From: Pseudomonadota bacterium
GTDB lineage: Bacteria > Myxococcota_A > UBA9160 > SZUA-336
Assembly (NCBI GenBank): GCA_021295775.1
Contig: JAGWBS010000022.1
Span: 1-42,660, forward strand
Direction of reading: 5' to 3'
Length of the DNA stretch: 42,660 nt
Numbering within the stretch: position 1 is the first letter of the stretch; each line of letters opens with the position of its first letter. Both the position numbers and the translations under genes were made by a program. Positions 8,181-17,845 of the stretch are shown in pieces. Under the pieces are notes generated by a model. That model was not told the DNA's origin, searched no databases, and worked only from the letters and a program-made list of their open reading frames with translations.

Positions 8181-9145
8181 CCCGACTCCCGCAGAACCGT
8201 CCCGGTCGCGTCCAGGAAGACGTCTTCCAGGTTCGTGGGGCGCGCGACCAGCGGGCGGAGCTCGCCCCCGTCGGAACGGCGGATGCGCTCGATCACCTCG
8301 GCCGCGCGTTCGGCGTAGACGATCAGACGCTCCCCGGTGCGGATCCGACGGTCCGGACTCCCGGGAGCGGTAAACCAGCGCCGCTCGTCCTGGGCCGAAC
8401 AGTCGACTTCCACGGCTTCGCGCGGGAGCCGCTCGGCGATCAGTTCGCGCGGCGCGCCTTCGCACACGCAGCGCCCGCGCGCCAGGATCGCGACCCGGTC
8501 GCACAGACGCTCCGCCTCTTCCATGTAGTGCGTGGTGAGAACGATGCTGGTGCCGGCGGCGCGCAGCTCCCGGATGCGCGCCCACAGGAGCTGGCGAGCC
8601 GCCGGATCCAGTCCGGTGGTGGGCTCGTCGAGCAGCAGCAGCTCCGGCCGGTTGACCAGCGACAGCGCGATCGCCAAGCGGCGCTGGAAGCCGCCCGAGA
8701 GCGCGGCCACCGGCACCTCCGCGTGGGAGCGCAGGTCGAGCCAGTCGATCAGTTCTTCGACTCGGGCGCCGAGCCGCTTTTCGGGCAGGCGGTGGTAGCG
8801 GCCGAAGACGCGCAGGTTCTCGACCGGGCTGAGCTCCTCGATCAGCACGTTCTCCTGCAGGGTCACGCCCAGGCGCGCGCGCACGGCGCGGGGGTTGCGG
8901 GCCACGTCCAGCCCGAACACGCGCACGCTGCCGGCCGAAGGCCGCGCCGCGCCGTAGATCATGCGCAGGCCGGTGGTCTTGCCGGCGCCGTTGGGTCCCA
9001 GCATCGCGAAGCACAGCCCGGCGGGAATCTTCAGGTCCAGATCGACCACTGCCGCGCGCGCGCCAAAATACTTCGACACGCCGCGCAGTTCCACGACGCC
9101 AGGAATCCGCTCCTCCGCGAGCTGAACGGATGCCCATATAGGCAC
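8177..9145 (-). CDS. ABC transporter ATP-binding protein (NodI/CcmA-like)
   Basis: This 322-residue ATPase carries Walker A GPNGAGKTT (about residues 51-59), the Q-loop TLQENVL, the signature ALSGGFQRRLAIALSL, Walker B LLLLDEP with the D-loop TTGLDP, and the H-loop TTHYMEEAE. A C-terminal regulatory domain of about 100 residues follows. It pairs with the overlapping permease gene. The start given is GTG 9145; a GTG at 9094, just before ELRGVSKYFG, is an alternative that would remove 17 residues. The first ATPase gene of this minus-strand operon lies 50 bases downstream of the DUF1015 gene, so read-through from that gene is possible. Confidence 0.9.
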   Translation of the reverse strand: MPIWASVQLAEERIPGVVELRGVSKYFGARAAVVDLDLKIPAGLCFAMLGPNGAGKTTGLRMIYGAARPSAGSVRVFGLDVARNPRAVRARLGVTLQENVLIEELSPVENLRVFGRYHRLPEKRLGARVEELIDWLDLRSHAEVPVAALSGGFQRRLAIALSLVNRPELLLLDEPTTGLDPAARQLLWARIRELRAAGTSIVLTTHYMEEAERLCDRVAILARGRCVCEGAPRELIAERLPREAVEVDCSAQDERRWFTAPGSPDRRIRTGERLIVYAERAAEVIERIRRSDGGELRPLVARPTNLEDVFLDATGTVLRESG

Positions 9146-9195
9146 CCGCCCGCACCAGCGTCAAACCAGGCCGGGCCGCGAACGGTCCCGCCCGA

Positions 9196-10551
9196 TCAGG
9201 GCTCGATGCGCCGCACCTCCATGTAGAAGCGCTTCTCGCTGGCCTCGCCCAGCGAGAAGGACTTGCGCGGCAGGACCCCGCCGGAGATCACCGCCGCGAA
9301 CAGCGAGCGCTTGTCCAGCGCCGGCAGGTAGAAGCCGATGCGCCGCGGACCGGCGGCCAGGCCGCGGACGACCTCGTCTCCGTGGATGTAATCGATCGAC
9401 GCCTCGGGGTACTTGCCGACCTGGGCGTCCAGGAACTCCTGCAGCGCTTCGACCGCGAGCGCGTCCGCGCCGGGCTCGATCTCGATCAGACCCGCGGCCG
9501 ATCCCGCCGCGTAGCCGATGCGGTGGGGGGCCGACGGCCCGCCGGCGAGTTCGCGCATGCGTTCGGAGAGTTCCGCCGCGCCGCCCAGCTCGGTCCGGCG
9601 GCAGCGGATTCCCCGCTCGGCGAACCAGCCCGGCAGGGCCGCGAGCAGGTCGTCCGGTTCGATCTCGAACACGACCCTGTGGATCGGTTCGAACACCAGT
9701 CCCGGGTCGTGCAGGTTGACCAGTTCGACCAGGGCGTGACGGGCGGGGTGGCGTGCGGCTTCCGCGGGCGAGAGGCGCTCTCGCAGGCGATCCCAGGCGA
9801 GCCGCGCCGCGGCCAGGGAGTGGTTCCCGTCCCCGACCGCGTACAGCAGGCCGGCGGCGTCCGAGTCGCCGTCGCGGCGCTCGGGCGCCCGCGGATCCGC
9901 CAGCTCGCTGAGCGCCCGAGCGATGCGCTCGATCTGCGGCCCGCGCGAAACCAGCCACCCCCGCAGGTGGCCGGCGCCTTCGAGCAGCGGGGTGTCGTAC
10001 AGCGGCGTCTGTCCGGCGACCTCGGATTCGAGCGGGGCGATCACGCCGTGGTCCGGATCGTCGATCAGCACCAGCACGTGCGAAAGCTCGAGCGCGGCGC
10101 CCTCGCGGACCCGGAGCCGGGCGGGCAGGCGCTGTTCCAGAGTCTCCTCGGTGGCCCGGGCGAGAGTGCGCGCGCCGGGCCGGTAGTCGTAATGCGACAG
10201 GTCCAGCGCGACCATCAACCCGCGCCGCGTCGCTCCCCGATGCGTCGTGCGCTCGACGTAGACGAAGCCGCGGCCCGGGGAGCGCAGCAAGTCCCGTTCG
10301 AGATAGCCGCGCATGCGCGCGTGGATGCCGGCCACGCGCCGCGCTTCGTCCCCGTCGCCCAGGTAGGCCTCGGGAAAGATCAGGTCGAGCGTCGAGGGAG
10401 CCTCCCCGACCTGTTCCCGCAGGTTTTCCCAGTGCGCGCGCTGCGAGGTGTACTGATCGCAGGCGACCACCGCCCAGCGGCGGAGATCGACGTGATCGGC
10501 CGGCACGAGCACTTCGGGGACGTCGATTGCGAGTGAGGAAAGATCGGCCAT
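9196..10551 (-). CDS. DUF1015 family protein
   Basis: This 451-residue protein belongs to the widespread DUF1015 family, whose biochemical role is not established. Typical features seen are PADHVDLRRWAVVACDQYTSQ near the N-terminus, the HVLVLIDDP strand, and the diagnostic YAVGDGNHSLAAARLAWD (family DGNHS/DGHHR motif). The end SIDYIHGDEVV and FYLPALDKRSLFAAV is also family-like. The open frame begins further upstream, but the ATG at 10551 has a good ribosome-binding site (GGAGA) and matches the family start. It diverges from purL across a 152-base gap. Confidence 0.86.
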   Translation of the reverse strand: MADLSSLAIDVPEVLVPADHVDLRRWAVVACDQYTSQRAHWENLREQVGEAPSTLDLIFPEAYLGDGDEARRVAGIHARMRGYLERDLLRSPGRGFVYVERTTHRGATRRGLMVALDLSHYDYRPGARTLARATEETLEQRLPARLRVREGAALELSHVLVLIDDPDHGVIAPLESEVAGQTPLYDTPLLEGAGHLRGWLVSRGPQIERIARALSELADPRAPERRDGDSDAAGLLYAVGDGNHSLAAARLAWDRLRERLSPAEAARHPARHALVELVNLHDPGLVFEPIHRVVFEIEPDDLLAALPGWFAERGIRCRRTELGGAAELSERMRELAGGPSAPHRIGYAAGSAAGLIEIEPGADALAVEALQEFLDAQVGKYPEASIDYIHGDEVVRGLAAGPRRIGFYLPALDKRSLFAAVISGGVLPRKSFSLGEASEKRFYMEVRRIEP

Positions 10552-10643
10552 CGTTCTCCAGGCGCGCGGAGAATACCCGATCGCCGAGCGGTCTCCATCG
10601 GCCGGCGCCGCGGGCGCCCCTGGTGGCGACGGCCGCGGGCGCA

Positions 10644-10649
10644 TAGAAT
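10644..10649 (+). promoter_or_regulatory. Putative -10 box for purL
   Basis: TAGAAT lies 54 bases before the purL ATG in the divergent gap 10552-10703. No convincing -35 or PurR-like operator was found; the rest of the gap is GC-rich without other recognisable elements. Confidence 0.35.
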
Positions 10650-10703
10650 CGCCCCGCCCGCCCTCTTTTCCCAAGTCCGACCCTCTTCCGGGAGCCCGAT
10701 CCG

Positions 10704-13700
10704 ATGCTCCACCTGCGCGGCGGCCCCGCCCTCTCGGCCCACCGGCTCCGGCAGCTCCGCGAGCGGGCGCGGCAGCATGCGCCCGCGCTGCGGGAGCTGA
10801 GCTGCGAGTTCGCGCACTTCGCCGACCTGGCCGAGCCCCTCGACCCGGAAAGTCTGAGGGTGCTGGAGCGCCTGCTGGAGTACGGACCGCGCTCGGCGGC
10901 CGCCGAGCCGCGCGGAACCCTGCTGCTGGTCGTGCCGCGCCTGGGCACGATCTCGCCCTGGTCGTCCAAGGCCACCGACATCGCGCACGCCTGCGGCCTG
11001 GGGTCCGTGCGCCGGCTGGAGCGCGGCACGGCGTACTACGCCGCGGGCGCTCTGGACGCCGCCGGGATCGACGCGCTGGCGCCGCTCCTGCACGACCGCA
11101 TGACCCAGAGCGTGCTGCGCGACTTCGACGCCGCGGGCGCGCTGTTCGAGCGCGCCGAGCCCGCGCCCGGCGGCGCCGTCGATCTGCGGACGGGCGGGCG
11201 GGACGCCCTGCTCGAAGCCGACCGCGAGCTCGGCCTGGCGCTGGATCCGGCCGAGATCGACTACCTGCTCGACGCGTTCGCCAAGCTCGGGCGCAACCCC
11301 AGCGACGCGGAGCTGATGATGTTCGCGCAGGCGAACTCGGAGCACTGCCGCCATAAGATCTTCAACGCCGACTGGACCCTCGACGGCCTGCGCCAGCCCG
11401 ACTCGCCTTTCGGGATGATCCGCCACACCACCGCGAGCTCGCCGGACGGGGTGCTGTCGGCATACGCGGACAACGCCGCGGTGATCGGCGGGGCGAGCGC
11501 GGGGCGCTTCTTTCCGGATCCCGAGACTGGCGTCTACGCCGCGCATCCCGAACCAGTCCACATCGTCGTCAAGGTCGAGACACACAACCACCCCACCGCC
11601 ATCTCGCCCTTCCCGGGCGCCGCCACCGGCTCGGGCGGCGAGATCCGCGACGAGGGGGCGACCGGACGCGGCGCCAAGCCCAAGGCGGGGCTGACGGGCT
11701 TTTCGGTCTCCAACCTGCTCATCCCGGGCGCGCTCCGTCCGTGGGAGGTCGACCGTGGCAAGCCCGAGCGCAACGCGTCCGCACTGGAGATCATGCTCGA
11801 CGGCCCGATCGGCGGCGCGGCCTTCAACAACGAGTTCGGCCGGCCGAACCTGTGCGGCTACTTCCGCAGCTTCGAGCAGAGTTTTCCCGGACCCGAGGGC
11901 GAGGAGGTCCGCGGCTACCACAAGCCGATCATGCTGGCCGGCGGGATCGGCAACGTGCGGCCCGGGCACGTCGACAAGAATTCGATTCCGGCGGGCGCCC
12001 CGCTGGTGGTGCTGGGCGGCCCGGCGATGCGGATCGGCCTGGGCGGCGGGGCGGCCTCTTCGGTCGCCTCGGGCAGCGGCGACGCCGAACTGGACTTCGC
12101 CTCGGTGCAGCGCGACAACCCGGAGATGCAGCGCCGCTGCCAGGAGGTCATCGACCGCTGCTGGGCGCTGGGTCCCGACAACCCGATCGCTTCGATCCAC
12201 GACGTGGGAGCGGGCGGACTGTCCAACGCGCTGCCCGAACTGGTCCACCAGAGCGGGCGCGGCGGGCGGATCGAACTGCGGCGGGTTCCCAACGACGACC
12301 CCGGCATGTCGCCCCTGGAGCTGTGGTGCAACGAATCCCAGGAGCGCTACGTGCTGGCCCTGGCGCCGGAGCGGCTCGAGGCCTTCGAGCGCATCTGCAG
12401 GCGCGAGCGCTGCCCCTTCGCGGTGGTCGGCGAGGCGACGCCGGAGACGGATCTGGTCGTTCGCGACGAGCACTTCGGCGACTCTCCGATCGACCTGCCG
12501 CTGGCGGTGCTGCTCGGAGAACCGCCCAGGCTGAAGCGCGACGCGCGGAGCCGGCCCCGGGGCGGGCGCCCGTTCGACGCCCACGCGCTCGACCTCGACC
12601 AGGCGGCGGAGCGCGTCCTGCTGCTCCCGAGCGTCGGCGACAAGACCTTCCTGATCAGCATCGGAGACCGCACGGTGGGCGGGCTGGTCGCGCGCGACCA
12701 GATGGTCGGTCCCTGGCAGGTGCCCGTGGCGGACGCCTGCGTGACCACCTCGAGCTACGACACGCTGGCGGGCGAAGCCCTGGCCGTCGGCGAGCGCGCG
12801 CCGCTGGCGCTGCTCGACCCGGAGGCCTCCGCGCGGGTCGCCGTGGGCGAGGCGCTGCTGAATCTGGCGTCTGCGCCGATCGAGCACCTGGGCCTGGTCA
12901 AGCTGTCGTGCAACTGGATGGCCGCGGTCGACCATTCCGGCGAGGACGCGGCGCTCTTCGACGCGGTCCGCGCGGTGGGCCTGGAACTCTGCCCGGCGCT
13001 CGGCATCGCCGTACCGGTGGGCAAGGACTCGCTGTCGATGCGCAGCGTGTGGAGGGAGGGCGCCGACGAACGCAGCGTCGTCTCGCCGCTGTCCTTGATC
13101 GTCACCGCCGTCGCGCCGGTGACGGATGCGAGCCGCGCCCTCACTCCACAGCTTCGTACCGACCGCGGCGAGACCTGTCTGCTGCTGGTCGACCTGGGGC
13201 GCGGCCGCGACCGGCTGGGGGGGTCGGCGCTGGCGCAGGTGTACGGCGAACTGGGAGAGGAGCCGCCCGACGTCGACGATCCCGGAGCGCTCTCGGGTCT
13301 TTTCGCCGCCGTCCAGGCGCTGCAGCGCGCGGGCCTGCTGCTGGCGTATCACGACCGTTCCGACGGCGGGCTGCTCGCCGCGCTCTGCGAGATGGCGTTC
13401 GCCGGCGGCTGCGGGCTGCGGGCCGATCTCGACGCGCTCGGTGGCGATCCGATCGGCGCGCTGTTCAACGAAGAGCTCGGCTGCGTGCTCCAGGTGCGAA
13501 CCTCCGAGCTGGAGCGGGTGACCGTCGAACTCGAGGCCGTCGGCCTGGGCGACTGCAGCCACGTGATCGGGGCTCCCGGCGACGACGACCGGATCCGCTT
13601 CTATCGCGACGGACGGAAACTGCTGGACCGCACGCGCGCCGAATGGAGGGCGCTGTGGTCGGACACCAGCTACCGGATGCAGCGCCTGCGGGACGATCCG

Positions 13701-14591
13701 GGCTGCGCCGAGGAGGAGCGCGACTCGCGCGTAGACCCCGCCGACCCCGGTCTCCAGCCGCGGCTGAGCTTCGACCCGGAGCAGGACGTGGCGGCGCCCT
13801 GGATCGGCCGTGGCGTCCGGCCGCGGCTGGCCGTTCTGAGGGAGCAGGGGGTCAACGGACAGGTCGAGATGGCCGCGGCCTTCGCCCGCGCCGGCTTCGA
13901 GGCGGTCGACGTGCACATGAGCGACCTGGTCGAGGGCCGCGTCGATCTGGCCTCCTTCCGCGGGCTGGCCGCATGCGGCGGTTTTTCCTACGGCGACGTG
14001 CTGGGCGCGGGAGAGGGCTGGGCCAAGTCCATCCTGTTCAATCCGCGGGTCCGAGAGGCCTTCGCGGCGTTCTTCGAGCGCGGGGACAGCTTCGCGCTCG
14101 GCGTCTGCAACGGCTGCCAGATGCTGTCGAACCTCAAGCCGCTCATTCCCGGCGCCGAGCACTGGCCGCGCTTCGTGCGCAACCGTTCCGAGCAGTTCGA
14201 GGCCCGGCTCAGCCTGGTCGAGATCCTGCCCGGCCCGTCCGTGCTGCTGAGCGGCATGCACGGCTCGCGGCTGCCGATCGCGGTGGCGCACGGCGAGGGC
14301 CGGGCCGAGTTCGCGAACCCCGGCGAGCGCGAGGCGTGCGAGCGCGACGGACTGGCCGCCGCGCGCTTCAACGACAACCGGGGCACCCCCAGCGAGCGCT
14401 ATCCGGCCAATCCCAACGGCTCGCCCGGGGGAATCACGGGCCTGACGAATCGGGACGGGCGCGTGACGATCCTGATGCCGCACCCCGAACGCGTGTTCCG
14501 CGGCGTGCAGCACTCCTGGTGCCCCGACGAATGGGGCGAGGATGCTCCCTGGATGCGCCTGTTCCGAAACGCCAGGGCGTGGGTCGGCTGA
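10704..14591 (+). CDS. purL: Phosphoribosylformylglycinamidine synthase (large single-chain form)
   Basis: PurL converts FGAR, glutamine and ATP to FGAM in purine biosynthesis in the cytoplasm. At 1295 residues it has the length of the E. coli enzyme. The N-terminal PurS-like domain is followed by two synthetase halves, with [18 protein letters not shown] in the linker/first half, [20 protein letters not shown] for the metal-binding site, and [18 protein letters not shown]. The C-terminal glutaminase carries GVCNGCQML with Cys1135 as nucleophile, [12 protein letters not shown], and PHPER with its His-Glu partners. The start is ATG 10704, with GGGAG eleven bases upstream. The gene is intact and followed by a hairpin terminator. 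Confidence 0.98.
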   Translation: MLHLRGGPALSAHRLRQLRERARQHAPALRELSCEFAHFADLAEPLDPESLRVLERLLEYGPRSAAAEPRGTLLLVVPRLGTISPWSSKATDIAHACGLGSVRRLERGTAYYAAGALDAAGIDALAPLLHDRMTQSVLRDFDAAGALFERAEPAPGGAVDLRTGGRDALLEADRELGLALDPAEIDYLLDAFAKLGRNPSDAELMMFAQANSEHCRHKIFNADWTLDGLRQPDSPFGMIRHTTASSPDGVLSAYADNAAVIGGASAGRFFPDPETGVYAAHPEPVHIVVKVETHNHPTAISPFPGAATGSGGEIRDEGATGRGAKPKAGLTGFSVSNLLIPGALRPWEVDRGKPERNASALEIMLDGPIGGAAFNNEFGRPNLCGYFRSFEQSFPGPEGEEVRGYHKPIMLAGGIGNVRPGHVDKNSIPAGAPLVVLGGPAMRIGLGGGAASSVASGSGDAELDFASVQRDNPEMQRRCQEVIDRCWALGPDNPIASIHDVGAGGLSNALPELVHQSGRGGRIELRRVPNDDPGMSPLELWCNESQERYVLALAPERLEAFERICRRERCPFAVVGEATPETDLVVRDEHFGDSPIDLPLAVLLGEPPRLKRDARSRPRGGRPFDAHALDLDQAAERVLLLPSVGDKTFLISIGDRTVGGLVARDQMVGPWQVPVADACVTTSSYDTLAGEALAVGERAPLALLDPEASARVAVGEALLNLASAPIEHLGLVKLSCNWMAAVDHSGEDAALFDAVRAVGLELCPALGIAVPVGKDSLSMRSVWREGADERSVVSPLSLIVTAVAPVTDASRALTPQLRTDRGETCLLLVDLGRGRDRLGGSALAQVYGELGEEPPDVDDPGALSGLFAAVQALQRAGLLLAYHDRSDGGLLAALCEMAFAGGCGLRADLDALGGDPIGALFNEELGCVLQVRTSELERVTVELEAVGLGDCSHVIGAPGDDDRIRFYRDGRKLLDRTRAEWRALWSDTSYRMQRLRDDPGCAEEERDSRVDPADPGLQPRLSFDPEQDVAAPWIGRGVRPRLAVLREQGVNGQVEMAAAFARAGFEAVDVHMSDLVEGRVDLASFRGLAACGGFSYGDVLGAGEGWAKSILFNPRVREAFAAFFERGDSFALGVCNGCQMLSNLKPLIPGAEHWPRFVRNRSEQFEARLSLVEILPGPSVLLSGMHGSRLPIAVAHGEGRAEFANPGEREACERDGLAAARFNDNRGTPSERYPANPNGSPGGITGLTNRDGRVTILMPHPERVFRGVQHSWCPDEWGEDAPWMRLFRNARAWVG

Positions 14592-14641
14592 GCGGGGAGC
14601 GCCGCTCGACCGCTGGCGGCGGAAGGGAAAAGAGACGACGA

Positions 14642-14690
14642 CTCAATCCCGAGCGGCCCGGGGAAACCCCCGGGGCCGTCGGGGATCGAG
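14642..14690. terminator. Bidirectional hairpin terminator between purL and the repeat lipoprotein gene
   Basis: A GC-rich inverted repeat spans the convergent gap. Arms of about 20 bases (CTC-A-ATCCCGAGCGGCCCGGGG and its near-complement ending CGGGGATCGAG) enclose a short A/C loop around 14664-14667. There is no long T-run, but its position between two converging stop codons supports termination in both directions. Confidence 0.7.
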
Positions 14691-14700
14691 TCGGTTCGTC

Positions 14701-15024
14701 TTATTCTTCGGCGGCAGCCTCTTCGGCGCCGTCGTCCGCTCCGGCGTCGTCCGTCGCTTCGGCCTCGTCCATGGCTTCCGCGTCGTCCATCGCTTCGGCC
14801 TCGTCCATGGCCTCCGCGTCGTCCATCGCCTCGGCCTCGTCCATCGCCTCCGCGTCGTCCATCGCTTCGGCCTCGTCCATGGCCTCCGCGTCGTCCATCG
14901 CCTCGGCCTCGTCCATCGCTTCGGCTTCCATGCCGCTCTCGGCGGGATCAGGCGCCGAGGCGTCTTCGCCGGCGCCGCAAGCCGCGAGACCGAGCACCAG
15001 TCCAAGACAGATCCATCGATTCAT
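14701..15024 (-). CDS. Acidic hexapeptide-repeat lipoprotein
   Basis: No family was recognised. The 107-residue product has a lipoprotein signal: Met-Asn-Arg, a hydrophobic core, and lipobox LAAC with Cys16 as the lipidation site. Residues 35-94 are ten hexapeptides alternating EAMDEA and EAMDDA, with only the last unit deviating (EATDDA). An acidic tail follows (GADDGAEEAAAEE). The mature protein has almost no basic residues and would be a highly negative, probably helical or extended surface or periplasmic chain. The ATG at 15024 has GAGGA upstream. The neighbours are a small secreted protein gene (same strand) and purL (convergent). A role in ion or metal binding is only a guess. Repeat number may vary between strains. 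Confidence 0.8.
   Translation of the reverse strand: MNRWICLGLVLGLAACGAGEDASAPDPAESGMEAEAMDEAEAMDDAEAMDEAEAMDDAEAMDEAEAMDDAEAMDEAEAMDDAEAMDEAEATDDAGADDGAEEAAAEE
14743..14922 (-). repeat. In-frame tandem repeat, five 36-bp units (ten 18-bp half units)
   Basis: The coding DNA for residues 35-94 of the lipoprotein is a tandem array in which each 36-bp unit encodes EAMDEA-EAMDDA. Third-position changes (GAA/GAG, GCC/GCG) show some divergence between units. Such an array can expand or contract by slippage or recombination without breaking the frame. Confidence 0.9.
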
Positions 15025-15171
15025 GGCATTCCTCGTTCAGACGTGAAAGGTGTTTCGTCCCTAGTGTCTGCGGCTCTCCGTGGTCACCGCCGGACGCAGC
15101 TTATCACGCGGCGCGGAACAGGCAAATGCACTAGATGCATCTTCTTTTCTCCCGGGTTTCGCCGCTCGAAA

Positions 15172-15564
15172 TCAATAGCTCCAGCGGCTGCCATCGAAGG
15201 GAAAGATCTCCATCACCTCGACGGTCTCGATCACCCAGGGCTCGCTGATCCGCGCCCGGATGGGGTCGATGCCCTGCTTGCGGTAGCGAAATTCGCGGTA
15301 CACCAGCATCCCGACCGTGCGCTTGCCCGGCTGCACGCGTTCCCGCGTCTTACACGAAAGTGGGGCGCGGCCGTAACCCGTGTATTCACCGACGGTCCAG
15401 CCGGCGCTGCTCTTCATCTTCATCTGGCGCAGGTTGTGCGCCTCGCGCCGTTCGAGCTTGCGCATCCACTCGGCGCAGAAACGCTCGAAATCCCCGGCGT
15501 CCGGCGCGCTCGCGATTCCGAGCGCCAGCGCGGCACAGGCGATGATTGCGGCGGGGGGCTTCAT
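15172..15564 (-). CDS. Small secreted protein of unknown function
   Basis: Not recognised. The 130-residue product starts at ATG 15564 with a signal peptide (Met-Lys-Pro-Pro, then a hydrophobic alanine-rich core ending ALGIASA) predicted to be cut near residue 20. The mature part has a charged helix (ERFCAEWMRKLERREAHN) and then beta-like segments ending in VMEIFPFDGSRWSY. Two cysteines in the mature part (Cys29 and Cys70) could form a disulfide in the periplasm. No clear Shine-Dalgarno sequence precedes the ATG. It precedes the repeat lipoprotein on the same strand with a 147-base gap, so the two may or may not be co-transcribed. Confidence 0.7.
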   Translation of the reverse strand: MKPPAAIIACAALALGIASAPDAGDFERFCAEWMRKLERREAHNLRQMKMKSSAGWTVGEYTGYGRAPLSCKTRERVQPGKRTVGMLVYREFRYRKQGIDPIRARISEPWVIETVEVMEIFPFDGSRWSY

Positions 15565-15877
15565 GTCTGGTTTCGCGACCGTTCGGCTCGATCCACGGCT
15601 GCCCCGGGTCGAGGCGGAATCTCCTGTGTATCACTGCCAAGCTGATCGCGTGCGGAAAACCGACCGCTCCCCGGGGCCGCGGCGGTCCGGAACCGTCCCT
15701 CCCCGTCGCCGGCTTCGGCGCTCGGTTTTGGACGATGATCGGCCCGCGCGGATGCGCGCGCCTGGATCGACGCGGCCGATTCGATGGGATACGATCTGCC
15801 CCCTTGAGGCGGGAATGAGCGTGCCGGTCTCAAGTTGCCCTGAATCGCCTCCTATGGCCTTTGAACAGGAGAATGCC
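15565..15877. promoter_or_regulatory. Divergent intergenic region with a candidate promoter for the OmpA lipoprotein
   Basis: These 313 bases hold no gene that I can support. On the plus strand TCGACG (15767-15772) and TACGAT (15790-15795), spaced 17 bases apart, form a plausible sigma-70-type promoter for the OmpA lipoprotein. No promoter for the minus-strand secreted protein was convincing. Confidence 0.4.
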
Positions 15878-16726
15878 ATGCGCAAATCGAGCTGGCTCGC
15901 GCTGGCGAGCAGCCTCGCTCTGGTACTGAGCGGGTGCGCCACCACGGCTTCCGGACCGGGCAGCGGCACGGCCTGCGCGGTGATCGGTGCGATCGCCGGC
16001 GGCGCGGCCGGCGGCGCCGCGGGAGGCGTCGATGGCAAGAGCGAGCGGGGAATGGCCATCGGGGCGGTCGGCGCCATTCTGGGCGGCTACATCGGCAATC
16101 ATCTCTGCTACGTCAATGCGGAGCCGACGGCGCGCATCAGCGCCGAGCCGACCTCGGGCGACGCGCCGCTGGAAGTCGCGTTCCGCGGCGCCGGCAACGA
16201 CGTCGACGGGCGGATCCTGAGCTACCAATGGGATTTCGGAGACGGTGCGTCCTCCAGCGAACAGCACCCGACCCACACCTACAGCGCGGCCGGCAGCTAC
16301 ACCGCGCGCCTGACGGTCGCGGACGACGAAGAAGGCATCGGATCCAGCGAGATCCAGATCTCGGTCACGGATCCCCCGCCTCCGCCCCCGCGACGGATCG
16401 TGCTGCGCGGGGTCCAGTTCAGCTTCGACTCGTCCGCGATCAGCGACGAGTCCGAGGGGATCCTGGCCGTGGCCGTACAGACGTTGATGGAGAACCCCGA
16501 CGTCCAGATCCGGATCTCCGGCCACACCGACTACACGGGTCCGGAGGCCTACAACCAGAAGCTGTCCGAGCGGCGCGCGCAGGCCGTGCTCGACAACCTG
16601 GTCGCCGCCGGAGTCGACGCCGGGCGCCTGACGGCCGTTGGCTTCGGCGAGAGCCAGCCCATCGCCGACAACGGCACGCGCGACGGCCGCGCGCAGAATC
16701 GCCGCGTCGAACTGAACCAGCGCTGA
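15878..16726 (+). CDS. Lipoprotein with glycine-zipper, PKD and OmpA domains
   Basis: This 282-residue outer-membrane lipoprotein has signal MRKSSW, a hydrophobic core and lipobox LSGC (Cys20). A glycine-zipper segment follows (about residues 30-70, AIAGGAAGGAAGG). A PKD domain follows at about residues 86-165, with the hallmark YQWDFGDG and the HTYSAAGSYTARL strand. After a proline run comes a C-terminal OmpA-like peptidoglycan-binding domain with ISGHTDYTG and LSERRAQAVLDNL, ending in NRRVELNQR. It probably anchors the outer membrane to peptidoglycan. An in-frame ATG at 15854 exists, but the start at 15878 has a better site (AGGAG) and gives a proper signal peptide. Confidence 0.92.
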   Translation: MRKSSWLALASSLALVLSGCATTASGPGSGTACAVIGAIAGGAAGGAAGGVDGKSERGMAIGAVGAILGGYIGNHLCYVNAEPTARISAEPTSGDAPLEVAFRGAGNDVDGRILSYQWDFGDGASSSEQHPTHTYSAAGSYTARLTVADDEEGIGSSEIQISVTDPPPPPPRRIVLRGVQFSFDSSAISDESEGILAVAVQTLMENPDVQIRISGHTDYTGPEAYNQKLSERRAQAVLDNLVAAGVDAGRLTAVGFGESQPIADNGTRDGRAQNRRVELNQR

Positions 16727-16732
16727 GCGGAG

Positions 16733-16764
16733 CCCGGCGCACGCCCGAGGCGGCGTGCCCCGGG
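16733..16764. terminator. Hairpin between convergent genes
   Basis: A 13-bp inverted repeat with one mismatch (CCCGGCGCACGCC and GGCGTGCCCCGGG) and a six-base loop lies between the stop codons of the OmpA lipoprotein and the nitronate monooxygenase. It lacks a T-run, but its position suggests a terminator for both genes. Confidence 0.55.
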
Positions 16765-16768
16765 TCTC

Positions 16769-17845
16769 TCAGCCCGCTTCGCCCGGCCCCGGGGCCAGGC
16801 GTTCGAGGATCGACTCGGCTTCGCGCACGATCCGGTCGATCAGATCCTTGGCGCTCGGAATTTCGTCGATCACGCCGATGACCTGGCCGCCCGACATCAC
16901 GCCGCCCTCCGGCCGTCCGTCGACCATCGACGCCTTGAGCAGCATGGGCGCGTTGGCCGCCATCACCACCTGGCTCCAGCTCAGCTCCTGGCTGCGCCTC
17001 ATCGACAGCGCCTCCCGGATCAGGTCGATCCAGGGAGTGCCGAGCAGTCGCTTGAAGCGCAGCGCGTTGGCGATCGCGCGCGGCAGGCTGGTCAGGACGT
17101 TGGTGCGGGCCATCCGGTGCGTGAAGTCGGTGGCCAGCACGCGGTGCGGATGGCCGTCGATCTGGGTCGTGCGCAGTGTGTCGGTGGCCTGTTTGCCCAG
17201 GTAGATGCGCTTCACGGCCTCGGGCACGGGCGAGTCGCTGGTCAGCAGGAAGCGGGTTCCCATCGCGACCCCGGCCGCGCCGTACGCCAATGCCGCGACC
17301 AGCCCGCGGCCGTCGAAGAAACCTCCGGCCGCGATCACCGGGATGTCCACCGCGTCGATCACCTGGGGCAGCAGGATGGTGGTGGCGACCTCGCCGGTGT
17401 GTCCGCCCGCCTCGCCGCCCTGGACCAGGACCGCGTCCGCGCCCCAGCCCGCCACCTTCTCGGCGTGGCGCCGGGCTCCCACCGACGGAATGCAGATCAG
17501 CCCGGCGTCCTTGAGCTTCTTGATCAGCCTTTCGTTGGGGGCGAGCGCGAACGAGGCGACCGCGACACCGTGGCGGATCATCAGGTCGGCGCGCTCGAAG
17601 ATGTCGGGCGCGTCGGAGCGCAGGTTGACCCCGAAGGGCCGGTCGGTTCGCTCGCGGGTTTCCAGGATCGCCGACTCGAGCTGCGCGTAGTCCATGGTTC
17701 CGGCCGCCACGATCCCCAGTCCCCCGGCGTTGGCCGTGGCCGAGACCAGCTTGGCGCTCGCCACCCAGCCCATTCCGGTCTGGACGACGGGGTAGTCGAT
17801 GCCGACCAATTCGCAAAGCCGAGTGCGCAGGGCTGGATGCGTCAT
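16769..17845 (-). CDS. Nitronate monooxygenase (2-nitropropane dioxygenase family)
   Basis: This 358-residue FMN-dependent TIM-barrel enzyme oxidises alkyl nitronates or related toxic compounds. Family features are YPVVQTGMGWVASAKLVSA at the N-terminus, the GGLGIVAAGTM loop, the catalytic-histidine segment VQGGEAGGHTGE, and the FMN phosphate site VIAAGGFFDGRGL with the following GAAGVAMGTRFL. The ATG at 17845 has an excellent ribosome-binding site (GGAGGTGG). It diverges from the sugar-isomerase-like gene. Members of this family are often mis-assigned; some are enoyl reductases, so the true substrate is open. Confidence 0.88.
   Translation of the reverse strand: MTHPALRTRLCELVGIDYPVVQTGMGWVASAKLVSATANAGGLGIVAAGTMDYAQLESAILETRERTDRPFGVNLRSDAPDIFERADLMIRHGVAVASFALAPNERLIKKLKDAGLICIPSVGARRHAEKVAGWGADAVLVQGGEAGGHTGEVATTILLPQVIDAVDIPVIAAGGFFDGRGLVAALAYGAAGVAMGTRFLLTSDSPVPEAVKRIYLGKQATDTLRTTQIDGHPHRVLATDFTHRMARTNVLTSLPRAIANALRFKRLLGTPWIDLIREALSMRRSQELSWSQVVMAANAPMLLKASMVDGRPEGGVMSGGQVIGVIDEIPSAKDLIDRIVREAESILERLAPGPGEAG

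Noticed and set aside
10380-14513. A 1377-codon open frame antisense to purL
   Set aside because: It runs opposite to a perfectly conserved PurL sequence. High-GC codon bias removes stop codons from the complementary frame, and the translation shows no domain.
14743-14922. Repeat array as a possible CRISPR
   Set aside because: Units are contiguous, in frame with a lipoprotein and have no spacers; there are no cas genes.
15110-15150. Small inverted repeat ATGCA-N5-TGCAT after the secreted protein gene
   Set aside because: Too short and weak to call a terminator or operator.
14542-15645. Plus-strand frame rich in valine/histidine or serine/alanine repeats opposite the lipoprotein
   Set aside because: It is the complement of the EAMD repeat; the minus-strand frame has a proper lipoprotein signal and ribosome-binding site.
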